DNA of 64,000 nucleotides, taken from the NCBI RefSeq assembly GCF_025151995.1, contig NZ_CP102290.1, forward strand, positions 1,550,001 through 1,614,000, read 5' to 3'. Below the pieces are notes generated by a model. The model did not search any database, was not told the DNA's origin, and saw nothing but the letters and a program-made list of their open reading frames with translations. The number at the start of each line of letters is the position of its first letter. Within the stretch, counting starts at the first letter, position 1. Made by a program: the position numbers and the translations under genes. This DNA is from Ruminococcus gauvreauii (lineage in GTDB: Bacteria > Bacillota > Clostridia > Lachnospirales > Lachnospiraceae). Shown piece by piece: positions 41,821 to 52,200 of this stretch.

Positions 41821-42432
41821 TCAGCCATTATACTTCTCAATCGTAACAGTGCCCCAGCTGTCGATATTGCCGTTGGCATCTGTGCCCGGTGTAAAGTTGT
41901 CAGCCTGAATCAGCTCTACAACTACGTTAATGTTGAATGTCTTTTCTGCCATATTATTGCCCCATGTATTAGGGATCACTACATAATCAAACAATTTGTA
42001 AGAACCACCAGCAGATAATATATCCTGTACGTAGAAATATCCGCCTGCAGTTAAATTAACTTCTTCTGTCGTTTCATTTCCGTCACTATCTGTTCCTGTT
42101 ATTTTCAAGAATTTAAGTTCTTCAAACTGTGACTCTGTAAGATCTCCGGAATAGGTTACTAAAAATCTGGCATACGCATCTTCAGAATCAGAAGCCAACG
42201 TAAGTGTTGGATCTTTCACAATCTTATCACCCGGTACTACATTTCCGATTTCACTCTCCGGATTATTATCATCCCATAATGGCTCATCCAGCTCACCATC
42301 AACTTTACCGAGTGTGATAACGTTCGTTGCATCATCCGAATCAGTAAAATAAGCCAGTGTTCCGCCGATCAGTAATGTAGCAATCAGCGCAAGTGAGGTT
42401 ACAAGCAGCGCTATTTTTTTCTTCTTACTCAT
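41821..42432 (-). CDS. TasA/camelysin-like secreted protein, paralogue 5 of the array
   Basis: 203 residues. SipW-dependent type signal region: KKKKIALLVTSLALIATL then GGTLAYFTDSDDATN. The mature part is a jelly-roll-like TasA/CalY domain with VVPGDKIVKDPTLTLASDS and DAYARFLVTYSG. TasA is the major amyloid-like fibre of Bacillus biofilms and is matured by SipW. The ATG at 42432 (AAAGGAG) is used; an earlier in-frame start lies in the preceding hairpin. Confidence 0.9.
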   Translation of the reverse strand: MSKKKKIALLVTSLALIATLLIGGTLAYFTDSDDATNVITLGKVDGELDEPLWDDNNPESEIGNVVPGDKIVKDPTLTLASDSEDAYARFLVTYSGDLTESQFEELKFLKITGTDSDGNETTEEVNLTAGGYFYVQDILSAGGSYKLFDYVVIPNTWGNNMAEKTFNINVVVELIQADNFTPGTDANGNIDSWGTVTIEKYNG

Positions 42433-42452
42433 ATTTGTCTCCTTTTCTTCTG

Positions 42453-42477
42453 TCAGGCGCCTTTGCAAGGCGCCTGA
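42453..42477 (-). other. Perfect intercistronic hairpin in the TasA-like array
   Basis: TCAGGCGCCTT - TGC - AAGGCGCCTGA, 11 perfect pairs, between the stop of one paralogue and the ribosome site of the next. There is no T run after it, so it is not a classic terminator; it may be an RNA-stability or processing site that sets the ratio of neighbouring proteins. Confidence 0.7.
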
Positions 42478-42490
42478 GAGTTATCATATT

Positions 42491-43246
42491 TTAGTTAAAA
42501 ATGCTTGGGAATGCTGTCTGCATTGCTTGCTGGCAGGTTGTAAATTCAGAAGATCCCTGTACAAGATAACCGGTGATGACGATCTGGAAATCCTGCATCT
42601 TGTAATCTTTGTATGTGTACTTTGTAACGTTTCCGTCTTCATCTTTTACTTCGTATTTTGTAATGTCAAACTGTGTAATTGCTCCGGTATCAATCGCAGA
42701 TTCGATCTGATCCGGTGTCAGTGCCAGCTGATCGATTTCTACTGCATCAAAGATTCTGGTAGTTTCACCGCCGTTCGGTGCAACTTTTTCCTTTGTGTAG
42801 TAAGCAATCGTATTATCTTTTGCCATCGTCCAATCAGTGGTATTAAATCCATCACCATAAATTGGTTTGTTCTCATTATCCTCACCAGTAATAATTTTCA
42901 CGTTAATAAATTTATCTAACTCAGCGTATGTAGTGTCAACCCACTCTCCCGTTTCATTCTTAACCTGATACTGGATCGTCGCCGCTGCAAATACCGGGTC
43001 TGTGCTTTCATCAGAAAGGTTTCTGATCAACGGGTCTTTTGCAATCACTTTACCTGGTGTGAAATTCTGAGCTTCTTTTTCATCCCATTTCGGCTCATCT
43101 GTTTCACCGGTGATGCCCTTACCCATTGTGAAAGTGTTAGTTTCTGTATTTGTAATGTGCGTCAGATATGCTAACGTTCCGCCGATGCCCACAACCGCTA
43201 CCAGTGACAGAGCAATCAGGGTATTTCTTAATTTTTTGTTTGCCAT
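42491..43246 (-). CDS. TasA/camelysin-like secreted protein, paralogue 4 of the array
   Basis: 251 residues. Signal region KLRNTLIALSLVAVVGIGGT followed by LAYLTHITNTETNTFTMG; mature part with FTPGKVIAKDPLIRNLSDES, FAAATIQYQVKN and a C-terminal FQIVITGYLVQGSS. Larger than TasA's usual core because of extra loops. Start ATG at 43246 follows AAAGGAG. Same family as its upstream and downstream neighbours but only distantly similar to them in sequence. Confidence 0.9.
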   Translation of the reverse strand: MANKKLRNTLIALSLVAVVGIGGTLAYLTHITNTETNTFTMGKGITGETDEPKWDEKEAQNFTPGKVIAKDPLIRNLSDESTDPVFAAATIQYQVKNETGEWVDTTYAELDKFINVKIITGEDNENKPIYGDGFNTTDWTMAKDNTIAYYTKEKVAPNGGETTRIFDAVEIDQLALTPDQIESAIDTGAITQFDITKYEVKDEDGNVTKYTYKDYKMQDFQIVITGYLVQGSSEFTTCQQAMQTAFPSIFN

Positions 43247-43273
43247 AATTTAATCTCCTTTATGATTGATTGC

Positions 43274-44023
43274 TTACTGGAAAGTAACGCCCAAAGCAGT
43301 ATTTGCAAGTTTCGTAAGTTCGGTTTTCGCAAGATCATAATTCACATCAGACGCCTGAACCGCGTAACCCTTTACTTCAATTGTATATGTCGGAAGTCCT
43401 GCAACTGCGTCCTTAGGATCCATCGGATTTCCTTTTTCATCGTAATACTGGGTTTCATCAACTAAGGTGGTGCTGTCTTTTACATCGATCAAGTTACCCT
43501 CTCCGTCCATTGTGTAAACAATTTTACCTTCTGTGCCGTATTTCCATACTTTCTGAATACCTGCATTTACTTTTACAGATGAGAAGATTGCACTGGTACT
43601 CTTGCCTGGCGCCAATGTGGTTTTAAATGCATATAATTCCTGACCATCAGCTGCTGTACCGATTTTTTCCCAACCTGTTGTATCCAGTCCCTGAAGCTCT
43701 GCATACTGTTTAAATTCTTCATAAGTTATGCTGTCTGCACCATTTGTATAGTCAAGTGATACTGCAACCCAGATAGACTCATTAGAAGTACTGGTGTTTG
43801 ACATTGTCGGTGCTTTCGTAATTACCTGACCCGGTGTATAGCTGCCAGCCACTTCAGGATCAAACTCCTCAGTCAACTCCGTCGTAATGGATTTCGAACT
43901 CGTAAATACGTTCGTTTCCGTCTCCGTCACGCTTGACAGATAAGCCAGTGTTCCCCCAACTGCCAGAACAGCCGTAAGTGCCATTGCACCGATTGTTGTA
44001 GCGATTCTTTTTTTGTTTGCCAT
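43274..44023 (-). CDS. TasA/camelysin-like secreted protein, paralogue 3 of the array
   Basis: 249 residues from the ATG at 44023 (GGAGGAG site). Signal region RIATTIGAMALTAVLAVGGT then LAYLSSVTETETNVFTSS; mature part with YTPGQVITKAPTMSNTSTSN, IWVAVSLDYTNG, and AIFSSVKVNAGIQ; ends with YTIEVKGYAVQASDV. Secreted and processed by the SipW-type peptidase encoded upstream. Homologous to fibre-forming TasA, but fibre formation here is inferred. Confidence 0.9.
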   Translation of the reverse strand: MANKKRIATTIGAMALTAVLAVGGTLAYLSSVTETETNVFTSSKSITTELTEEFDPEVAGSYTPGQVITKAPTMSNTSTSNESIWVAVSLDYTNGADSITYEEFKQYAELQGLDTTGWEKIGTAADGQELYAFKTTLAPGKSTSAIFSSVKVNAGIQKVWKYGTEGKIVYTMDGEGNLIDVKDSTTLVDETQYYDEKGNPMDPKDAVAGLPTYTIEVKGYAVQASDVNYDLAKTELTKLANTALGVTFQ

Positions 44024-44098
44024 AGTATCTCTCCTCCATTTGATTATAAATTTAAAAGTCATTGCGTCTTATATTTTCTGTCCGTTTTGCATGTATCT

Positions 44099-44120
44099 TA
44101 AAAAAGCTTCCTTTTTTAAT
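44099..44120 (-). other. AT-rich perfect hairpin between paralogues 2 and 3
   Basis: TTAAAAAAG - GAAG - CTTTTTTAA, 9 perfect pairs in a 109-bp gap. It has terminator-like T richness in its 3' arm and may cause partial termination or RNA processing. Confidence 0.45.
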
Positions 44121-44132
44121 TCATTTTTAGCT

Positions 44133-44840
44133 TTAACCGTTGATAAAGTTTAACAACATGTCATCTGCATCCGCCGCATCCACATTTGTAGACTGAATTG
44201 CATAAGCAGTAACTTTGATATTGAATTTCGGTAACAGTCCGTCCTCATCCGCTTCCAGATCCAGGCTTAATGGAACCTCTCCAAATAATGCCGGGGTTGT
44301 AATTCCGTTAACAGCCAGTTCTGCAGCTCCCTCACCGCTGCCATACATATAGATCTGATCCATTCCTGTACCATCATCAATCTTTATCCATGCAGTCTTA
44401 TCAAATACAATTCCTGTTTCCTTCAGATAAGCAGTTTTGAATTCATCATATGTTACCTGTGTTTCAGTACTTCCATCCACTTTAAAATACTGGACCTTCA
44501 GAGCTGTATAAATCGGTTCGTCTTTACTTGTGTTTTTAACCTGCGGGTCCTTCGGAATATCTGTTCCCGGTGTATACCTCTGCGCCAGATTAAAGCCCAA
44601 ATCCATGTTATCTTTATCGGCCTCATCCACTCCTGCTCCGTACTGAAAGCCTTCTTCTCCAAATTCATATCCATCCCAGTCAGGTTCTCTCAGCTCCAGA
44701 TTAATACTTTTATCAGAAGCAAACACGTTAGTCGCCGTCTCTGTAACCTGGTGCAGGTAAGCCAGTGTACCACCGATTCCCAAAGCAGCTACAACCGCAA
44801 GCGCCGTGATAACTTTTGCTTTTCTATTTTTATCAACCAT
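44133..44840 (-). CDS. TasA/camelysin-like secreted protein, paralogue 2 (first gene behind promoter P4)
   Basis: 235 residues. Signal region KAKVITALAVVAALGIGGT then LAYLHQVTETATNVFASD; mature part with YTPGTDIPKDPQVKNTSKDE, YTALKVQYFKVDG and FNIKVTAYAIQSTNV. The start at 44840 lies 50 bp downstream of the SARP-type promoter P4. First gene of a unit that continues through paralogues 3, 4 and 5 and the 63-residue gene. Confidence 0.9.
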   Translation of the reverse strand: MVDKNRKAKVITALAVVAALGIGGTLAYLHQVTETATNVFASDKSINLELREPDWDGYEFGEEGFQYGAGVDEADKDNMDLGFNLAQRYTPGTDIPKDPQVKNTSKDEPIYTALKVQYFKVDGSTETQVTYDEFKTAYLKETGIVFDKTAWIKIDDGTGMDQIYMYGSGEGAAELAVNGITTPALFGEVPLSLDLEADEDGLLPKFNIKVTAYAIQSTNVDAADADDMLLNFING

Positions 44841-44889
44841 ATTTCCCCTTCCTTTCCATGTTTTTCCGAATCATCAATGCTATAAGTAT

Positions 44890-44922
44890 ATTATGAATGA
44901 TGCAAGTCACAACTCAGTCACA
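44890..44922 (-). promoter_or_regulatory. SARP-type promoter P4 (TasA-like array)
   Basis: Minus strand TGTGAC (44917-44922), 5 bp, TGTGAC (44906-44911), 10 bp, CATAAT (44890-44895). Same architecture as P1, P2 and P3. Repeats lie where a -35 box would be; none is visible. Confidence 0.85.
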
Positions 44923-44962
44923 TCAACAGGTATTCCCGATTTTTTCTGATTTATTTCTTCCG

Positions 44963-45586
44963 CTATACTAATGCCTCTAAACCATTGAAATTAGATAATC
45001 CCCATGCACTTAAAGAATCTTTTTGATTTGCCGCAATGCCTTCTGTGAGAACCTGCAGTTCAAATGTAGTGCCTTCCGGTACCTCTCCGGTATAAGTCAC
45101 AGATGTAATGAGCATACCGGACACATCATCCGGAGCCAGCGCCCTGGTATAGTAATAGTAAGTTTCTCCGCCCGCAGTTTCTTCCTTTTTCCAGTTACCG
45201 TCATCACCGTATGTGTATGAAACTTTACTCATATCAGCCGGAACTGTCTCGCCTGCTTCATTTCTGAAAATCGGAACCAGCCTGACCCTTACAAACGTAT
45301 CAGTTGTCGGATATTCCGCACTGTCGATATTTTTAATGCTGACTTCTTTTCCGACCGGCTGGTCCTTTACAATCGAATCGTAAATATTGGTGTTATCACC
45401 GTCTTCCAGAGGTGTATCTTTGCCATTCTCTATGACTCCGATATTGACAGCTGCTCCGGCGAAATCATTCTGAACCGGATCCGTTTTCTTCTGCAGCATC
45501 GCAATTGTTGTTCCGACTATGGCAATCACCAGCAGGCCTAAAACCCCGGCGATTACAATTTTACCTTTCTTACTCATTTGCCTCAT
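44963..45586 (-). CDS. TasA/camelysin-like secreted protein, paralogue 1 (next to SipW)
   Basis: 207 residues. The start overlaps the SipW stop codon by 4 bases (ATGA). Signal region KIVIAGVLGLLVIAIVGTT then IAMLQKKTDPVQNDF, lacking the GGTLAY of the array proteins. Mature part with KDQPVGKEVSIKNIDSAEYP, TFVRVRLVPIF and FELQVLTEGIAANQ, all typical of the TasA/CalY fold. Its coupling to sipW suggests it is the primary SipW substrate. Confidence 0.88.
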   Translation of the reverse strand: MRQMSKKGKIVIAGVLGLLVIAIVGTTIAMLQKKTDPVQNDFAGAAVNIGVIENGKDTPLEDGDNTNIYDSIVKDQPVGKEVSIKNIDSAEYPTTDTFVRVRLVPIFRNEAGETVPADMSKVSYTYGDDGNWKKEETAGGETYYYYTRALAPDDVSGMLITSVTYTGEVPEGTTFELQVLTEGIAANQKDSLSAWGLSNFNGLEALV

Positions 45587-46086
45587 TTTGCACCTCCGTC
45601 TTCTTTTTCATCCTTGCCCATCAGCATATCCGGCAGGAATGTCAGAATCAACACCACCAGAATTGCCGTTATCATGATGATCATCCCGGTTCTTGTAGCG
45701 GCATATACAGCAACATACCCTAAAAGCGGAATACTGAATGCCGGTCTTCCAACCACTTCCGAATATGCGACTGCCCCGCCGTCCACATTTTCATTGGCAT
45801 CACCCTTGGTTTGAAATGTCTGATTCTCCTCGTCTTTTTCTACCACACGGTGAGTGACCATGGTCCCCTCACCTATCGTATATGTCATCGGATCACCCAC
45901 CTCAATATCCGCGGGATCCACGTCCTGTACGTAGATCAGGCTCCCCACATGGTATGTCGGCTCCATACTGCCGCTCAGTACCGCCAGCGGCTGAAGGCCA
46001 AATACCCTTGGCAGAAACAACGCCGCCACTAACGCAATCAACGCCACAAGTAAAATGGTTGTAACTGCTTTATATATCTTTTTCAT
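45583..46086 (-). CDS. sipW: SipW-type signal peptidase I
   Basis: 167 residues. ER-type (Ser/His) signal peptidase. An N-terminal membrane helix (AVTTILLVALIALVAALFLP) is followed by the catalytic Ser in LSGSMEPTYHVGS, and by His in TMVTHRVVE in the place of the bacterial-type Lys; a second C-terminal helix (MIIMITAILVVLILTFL) is present. SipW processes TasA-type precursors. Controlled by the SARP-type promoter P3 directly upstream. Confidence 0.95.
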   Translation of the reverse strand: MKKIYKAVTTILLVALIALVAALFLPRVFGLQPLAVLSGSMEPTYHVGSLIYVQDVDPADIEVGDPMTYTIGEGTMVTHRVVEKDEENQTFQTKGDANENVDGGAVAYSEVVGRPAFSIPLLGYVAVYAATRTGMIIMITAILVVLILTFLPDMLMGKDEKEDGGAK

Positions 46087-46132
46087 CACTCTGCCCTTCC
46101 ATTTCCGTGCAAACTTTTTATCTTATATTGAT

Positions 46133-46165
46133 ACTATATCAATCGCAAGTCACACTCCGGTCACA
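46133..46165 (-). promoter_or_regulatory. SARP-type promoter P3 (sipW)
   Basis: Minus strand TGTGAC (46160-46165), 5 bp, TGTGAC (46149-46154), 10 bp, TATAGT (46133-46138). Confidence 0.88.
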
Positions 46166-46183
46166 ATGTTTTGATTTATATAA

Positions 46184-46213
46184 GAAAAGATGCAGTTTTC
46201 ACTGCATCTTTTC
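46184..46213. terminator. Terminator of the adhesin gene
   Basis: Perfect 13-bp stem GAAAAGATGCAGT/ACTGCATCTTTTC around TTTC, 7 bp past the stop of the giant gene and upstream of P3. Confidence 0.93.
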
Positions 46214-46219
46214 CAAAAA

Positions 46220-49200
46220 TTACTGATTAAATTTGTTTACCGCTGCAGCCGTGTCACTGAGCCATTTCCACTCTCTGTCAACGTTGTTCGTAAACTCCGT
46301 TGACGCTACAAGAACGTTTGCATGCTTCTCATTTTCTTCAGTATTTCCAACTCCGTAGAAACTCAGCTTATCATTAGAAGATTCTAACTTCTTTCCGATA
46401 TAAAGATCTACACATTCGTCCGTGTTTTCTTCGAAATTGTCCACCTGGGAAACCAGATCATACTTGGCTGACCACTCGGTCTCTTCCGTCACTGTGTAAT
46501 ACCCTTTGGACAATCCGGAAATTGTCTTTGTCTTCTCGGTACCGCTCTCGTTTGCATTGAAGTTGATCACTTCATAGAATGTGTTTACCAGGTCGCCCCT
46601 GCTGCCGTCTGCATTCACCGCATATTTCTGAATTTTGAAAACAAAACTCTGATTTGCGTTGATCGGTTTAATATGTGTGTACTGCTCATCAATCTTTTTG
46701 GTAATCGTCAGCTGACCGTCCACCACATAGACCGTATAAACGCCATACTCTTTGTCTTTATAGTTCTTCGTATCGCTGTTCACAGCTGTGACAATATGGT
46801 CATCACCTCCGGCAATGTTGCCATCAGTACGTCCTGTACTCTCCTCTGTCGGTGCTCCGGCATCGTAGGTGACCTTCAGATAGAATTTCTGCGTGTCCGT
46901 CGGAGCAATCCGAGCCATGTCTTCCAGCGTAACCGGCTGGCTGCATGCTTCATCTTTATACCACTCTTTTACAAAGTCAGACGCCTTCAGCTCACCGCCG
47001 TCTCTTCCTATCGTGTAGCCGCTGTCAAACAGCCGCTTAAGAATGGCCTCATCTGTCGGAACCGTGTCTCCCAGGAAAATGGTTGTTTCAGCATTGTTGA
47101 TTTTAAGTTCTGCTTTTACATTGACCGTCGGCTGTTCAAAATATACCGTACCAATTTCGCTGTCAATCCTGGAATCAGAACCGTTAGTAGTCACGTCATT
47201 CCCGCCAATATACCCATCCTTTGCCCGGATAACGATCGGAGTCTCTCCGCTCTTCCAACCCGGTTCTTCTCCCTTAGCCGCCTGAATTGCCGCATTCGGC
47301 CAGGTAAGCGTTGTTGATCCGTCTGCATTATGTGTCACTGTCACTCCTGCTGCTGTGAGTCTTGCTTCTTCTCCCTCAGCAAGTTCAAAACGTTTATCGA
47401 TGGTATCCACAATATCCGCTGTTATCGTCTTGCCAAGGCTTGATCCAATACTTTCAAACAGGTTTTCCAGAGATTCCACACTGTCTGCCGTCATATAATA
47501 GTCAGAACTGCTCGCTACACCCGTCATGTAATCATCAATCTGCTTTATGCTGCCGCTGCTGATTTGACCGGATGTATTAGCCGAGTCAAATATTCCCAGT
47601 GAATAAATTGTAGCATTATGAGTTGTCTTGATCGCGCGAGCATTTGCAACAGCACCGCTTGCCACGTCATTATTAAAAGTATTGCCCGTAGTAGGAACAC
47701 CATCTGTTAGGAAAATCACAAGATTCTTTCTTCCCTCTACCTGGTCAACCGTCTCCCGGTTTTTCGTACCATCATAAATGGCCTTTGCATTTCCCATTCC
47801 TGCGGACGCATTGGTGGCTCCACTCTTAGGCACATTGTTCACCCAGCTGTTTAATGTAGTATACGAAGAATCGTTGCCAACTCTGAGCAGCTCATTTCCG
47901 TCGCTTCTCTTTGTTGTCGCACTTCCTGCAAAATATACCACTCCCATCCGGCTGTCCGGACTGCTTTCCCTGACCATATCGAGGAACAGTGTTGCTGCAT
48001 TTTCTAATGCATCATTTTTTTTATCACCGCCGTAGCTGCGGCTATACAACTGTGCATTCGTCACATAAATATTTCGCTCGGATGCAGTATCATAATAGTA
48101 ATACTGGTTTCTGTTTTTATCCCGGGATGCCTGTTGATAGATACCGCTGGTCGTTTTCACATAATAGCTTCCACTGGTGGGAGTACCGCTTCCCGAATAT
48201 GGGGTAAATGTATAAAAGTTATTGTCCATACTTCCTGATGCATCCAGAACCAACACGATATCGTACGGTGTTGTTTTCACCTGTTCTGTTATCTTCGAAG
48301 TTGCGGATAATGTAATTCCATACGTTCTTTCATTCCAGTCCAGAAGTTCTACCTGTTTATCATAATCCAGATTCTTTTCCAGATATTCATCTTCTGTAAA
48401 GTTATGGATTTGATAAAACTCCTCTCCCGAAACATCCAGCTTTCCAACTTCATTGCCTTCGGCATCTTTCAGATAAACACTGCCTGTTCCATCATCTTCA
48501 ACCGCAATTGTTACTGTCCATACACTGTCTGGCGTAACATAGCCATCCGGAGACTGAGTCTCAGTCAACGTATATGTCCCGGTAGAAACGCCAGAGAACG
48601 TCACCATACCATTTCTACCTGAAGTTTCTGTCCCGATCACAGTATTGCTGCTGTTCGTCAGTGTAAAGGTCGCTCCCGGGAGAATGTTATCCCCACTGTC
48701 CGTTTTTACAAAAGAAAGATCAACGGAGGAAGTTTTATTGGTTACCACTGCTTTTGCATTTTTATTAATATTAATTACGCCTGATGCATATCCATCATAT
48801 CCATTTTGGCTGGAAATTGAGTCTGCCGTATAAGAGACACTGTTGACTACTGTGAATTCCGGCGCCAGATAATTATCCGGGTCCAGATTGATCTCCTCCA
48901 CCTTGAATGAAGTTCCCGATGGAATTCCACGAGTGGTTTCACCTCCGGCGCTGACTGCTGCATTACCAATAATTACTGCAATCTGGCCGGACTTCAGGCT
49001 GATCCTTCCATTATTTGTTGTGAGAGACTCTCCTGCAAGCGCCGCATCATAAGTCGCACCTACTTTGTAAGTTCCTCTGTACAGCTCACCGCCAAGAGTA
49101 ACCCGCATCGTATAAGTATCGTCTGTAACACCGCCAGCCACAGTCTTTTGAATTAAAAGATGTTTCATATTCGTGGCTGCACATCTGTTCTTGAAGTTTA

Positions 49201-52200
49201 CGATTGTGTCTGTTCCGATTGTAAGCTCTTCACTTCTAATTGTAGTCTGATCCTCTCCGACTACACTGTCGCCATCCTGGTTTACAATTCCGGCAGATTC
49301 AATCACAACTTCATCATAAGCTTCGCTGCTGAGACCGACTTCTTCCACATAATACTTCTGGCCTTGCGTCATTCCGCTAAACTGGGCCTGTTCACCATGT
49401 CTCAGTTTAAATGTTCCGTCGCCGTCAACTGTTTTTATTTCTGTTGTGTCATCAGCTTTTCGCAGAGTATACTCGGTTCCCGGCATTACTGCCTCAAAAC
49501 TGCCGTTTCCGGCTTCTGTCTCTGCATACAGTTTAAATGCAAATTCCACATCACTGTAGGCACCATCGTCATAGTTAGATATCTCTTTGCTGACAGTAAC
49601 CGAATCTGTGGGAAGCGGTCTCATATTGAAACTGATCTTACAGTTTGCAGCTCCGCCTCCTCGTTCCAGATAGAAAAATTCCATACTGTGAGAACTGAAG
49701 TTCTTAAAAGAAGTATAGCTTCCGTCTCTGTCCTTGTTAAAGATGCCATCCAGATATTCCGTCACTTTGGCCTGATTTGCTCTTGGATTTGCTTCCCTGT
49801 AGGCAGCTTCATAACGCGCTGCAATTGTCGTATCGTCAATACCTTCCGCTTTAACAACACCAGTCTTAAAGTTGATGCTTCCTTCTTTTTTGTCATGGAT
49901 ACCGCCGAGGTCAAGCACCTTGATGCCGTCAATAAATACCCATACATCATCATCACCCCTGAAATCAAATACCATGTCTTCGCCATTGATTTCACCATTC
50001 TTAGGCTGATAGAAGTTCATACCGATGTTCATGCCGAACCAGTAGTCAGTCGCCGCCCTGCCTCCATCCACTGACGATAATGTATTGTCGCGTGCGGTAG
50101 CCGGCAGACTATTAAACGGTAAAAAGTTCCCGTAATTAAATGAGCTCTGAAGCGGTGACAGTCTTGCATTGTAAACATCTAGCCAGTTATTTTCTTGATT
50201 CAGCTGTGCGTGGTGATTACTGCTGTCGTAGTAATAATAACCATTCTCATCCTTTTGGAACAGACCGCTTAAACCATTATAAGCTGTAACCGCCGTGCCC
50301 GATTCAAACAGATACTCCAGGGAATCCCCGCTCGTCAACAGCGGATATCCGTTCTCACTCAAATTATTCTTCAAATATTCCTGATGCACACGCTGGTTGC
50401 TGGTATGTGTATAGGTGGCAGTCCCTGCATTATTAGGTCCATCTACACCGCCAACATTGTTATGGAAATAAAACCCGTCAGCAGCAACAGATGGGCTGTT
50501 GATTGCACTGCTGTAGTTATACAGTCCCATGCTGATTCCGTCTGCTCTTCCGTCTACGGTATCAATTTTAGATACATTTGCTTCCTTCGATTTGAGGTTT
50601 ATCTGAATTCCCCGAACATCAGAAAGATTGATTGTATCGTTAGGATTCTGATTGGCGTATGTTCCACGACCCACTCCACTCAAATCCTTTTTACTGTTTA
50701 ACTGAATGCTTTCCAGAGAGTATCCGGCTGAAGGATTTACATAAAATGCAACATCTGAGTCTTGAAACCGCCTGGTATAATACCCTTTATTCGTATCATC
50801 GACAAAAACATAAAATCTGATTTCTGTTCCTCCGGAATTGACATCATCTTTAGAACCAAAGATCTGAACTCTCTGATTGCTCTCGGAAAATTTAATAATT
50901 TCTTCTGAACAGTATTCCTTAACCGCCCCTTCTGCCCGATATTCGAAATACAGATTATCATTACTGCCGAAACGAGTCCAGCTGCTATAATTGCTGGTCT
51001 TATAATAAAATCCTTTGTTTTTGCCGCTGCTCTTATAATACAGCTTTACTACTTCCGATTTACTTGAACTGGAAGCGCTGGATGCTTTGTAAGCCCTTAG
51101 GAAAGTGTATCCGTCAATTTCATTTGCCAGGGAGCTTATGTTAGTACCATCATCAGAATCGTTCGTTACCGAAAGGCTTCCAAGAGAAATGTTTTCGCCT
51201 ATCGTATTGCCCTCTTCATCCACACAGTATACATATTTTGTATTGCTGCTCCATTTAATCACAAAGTACGAGAAACTGTCTGTTGCGAATTCCGTTTTGC
51301 TAACCTCTGCATTACCGACTGTTTCAACAACTGCATTGTCCAGCTTCTGCACTTCGATTTCATTCGTGTCAGCACTTTCTTTCAGGTGGTAAACCTCGAT
51401 ATCATCTGCTGAAGCATCGTCTGGAAGTTCTGTTACCTCACCATCTGTGGTTTCCGGTTTCGCTGTCTCATTAAACTGAAGGGAAACATTGACTTCTCCA
51501 GTCGGCTCTACTTCCACACCGTCTTTTTCAAAGCGAATGTCATATGTAACAAAGCCTGCAAGTTCTTTGTCTTCCTCCGTCTGGTCTGCCATCATGCTCT
51601 CGACTGCTGCAAGTTCATTCTCATCGACTACTTTCGTGGCTTTCAGCTCAACACCCCTCGGCAAAATTCCGGGCTGAGATAATGTTGCTGTTACTGTAAC
51701 TTCCTGATTGTCATCCGTACATGTAAATTCCGTTGTCTGATCCTGCCCGGTCCATGCGATCACAAAATCAGAAAGATTATAGGCATTAAATCCATATTCA
51801 CTTACTGAACCCTTTGTATTATCCGCAAAGTTAAACGCTGTAAGATGCTCTTCTCTGTCATCCAGTACGGTAATCATGTTTCCGGCCTCATCCTGTGCCG
51901 TTGTGTACTGGAGCATTTTCACATTCATTGCTCTCAACTTGGATTCACCTTTGAAAGCCTCCGGAAGAGCAGCCTCTTTGTAAGTCATCAGCATATTGAC
52001 TTCGCCCTGCGGCTGATAAACTTCCCCATTACTGATCAGTTCCGCATGATATGCATAAAACCCGTCTACCGGATTACCATCTTCATCTTTTACATCCTTC
52101 AGAAGGTTAACAATATCATCATACTTGGCTTTCAATGCTCTAACTTCATCAGACGTATTTTCATCGATCACATAATCGTCAATCGGCGTTACCTGAAGCT

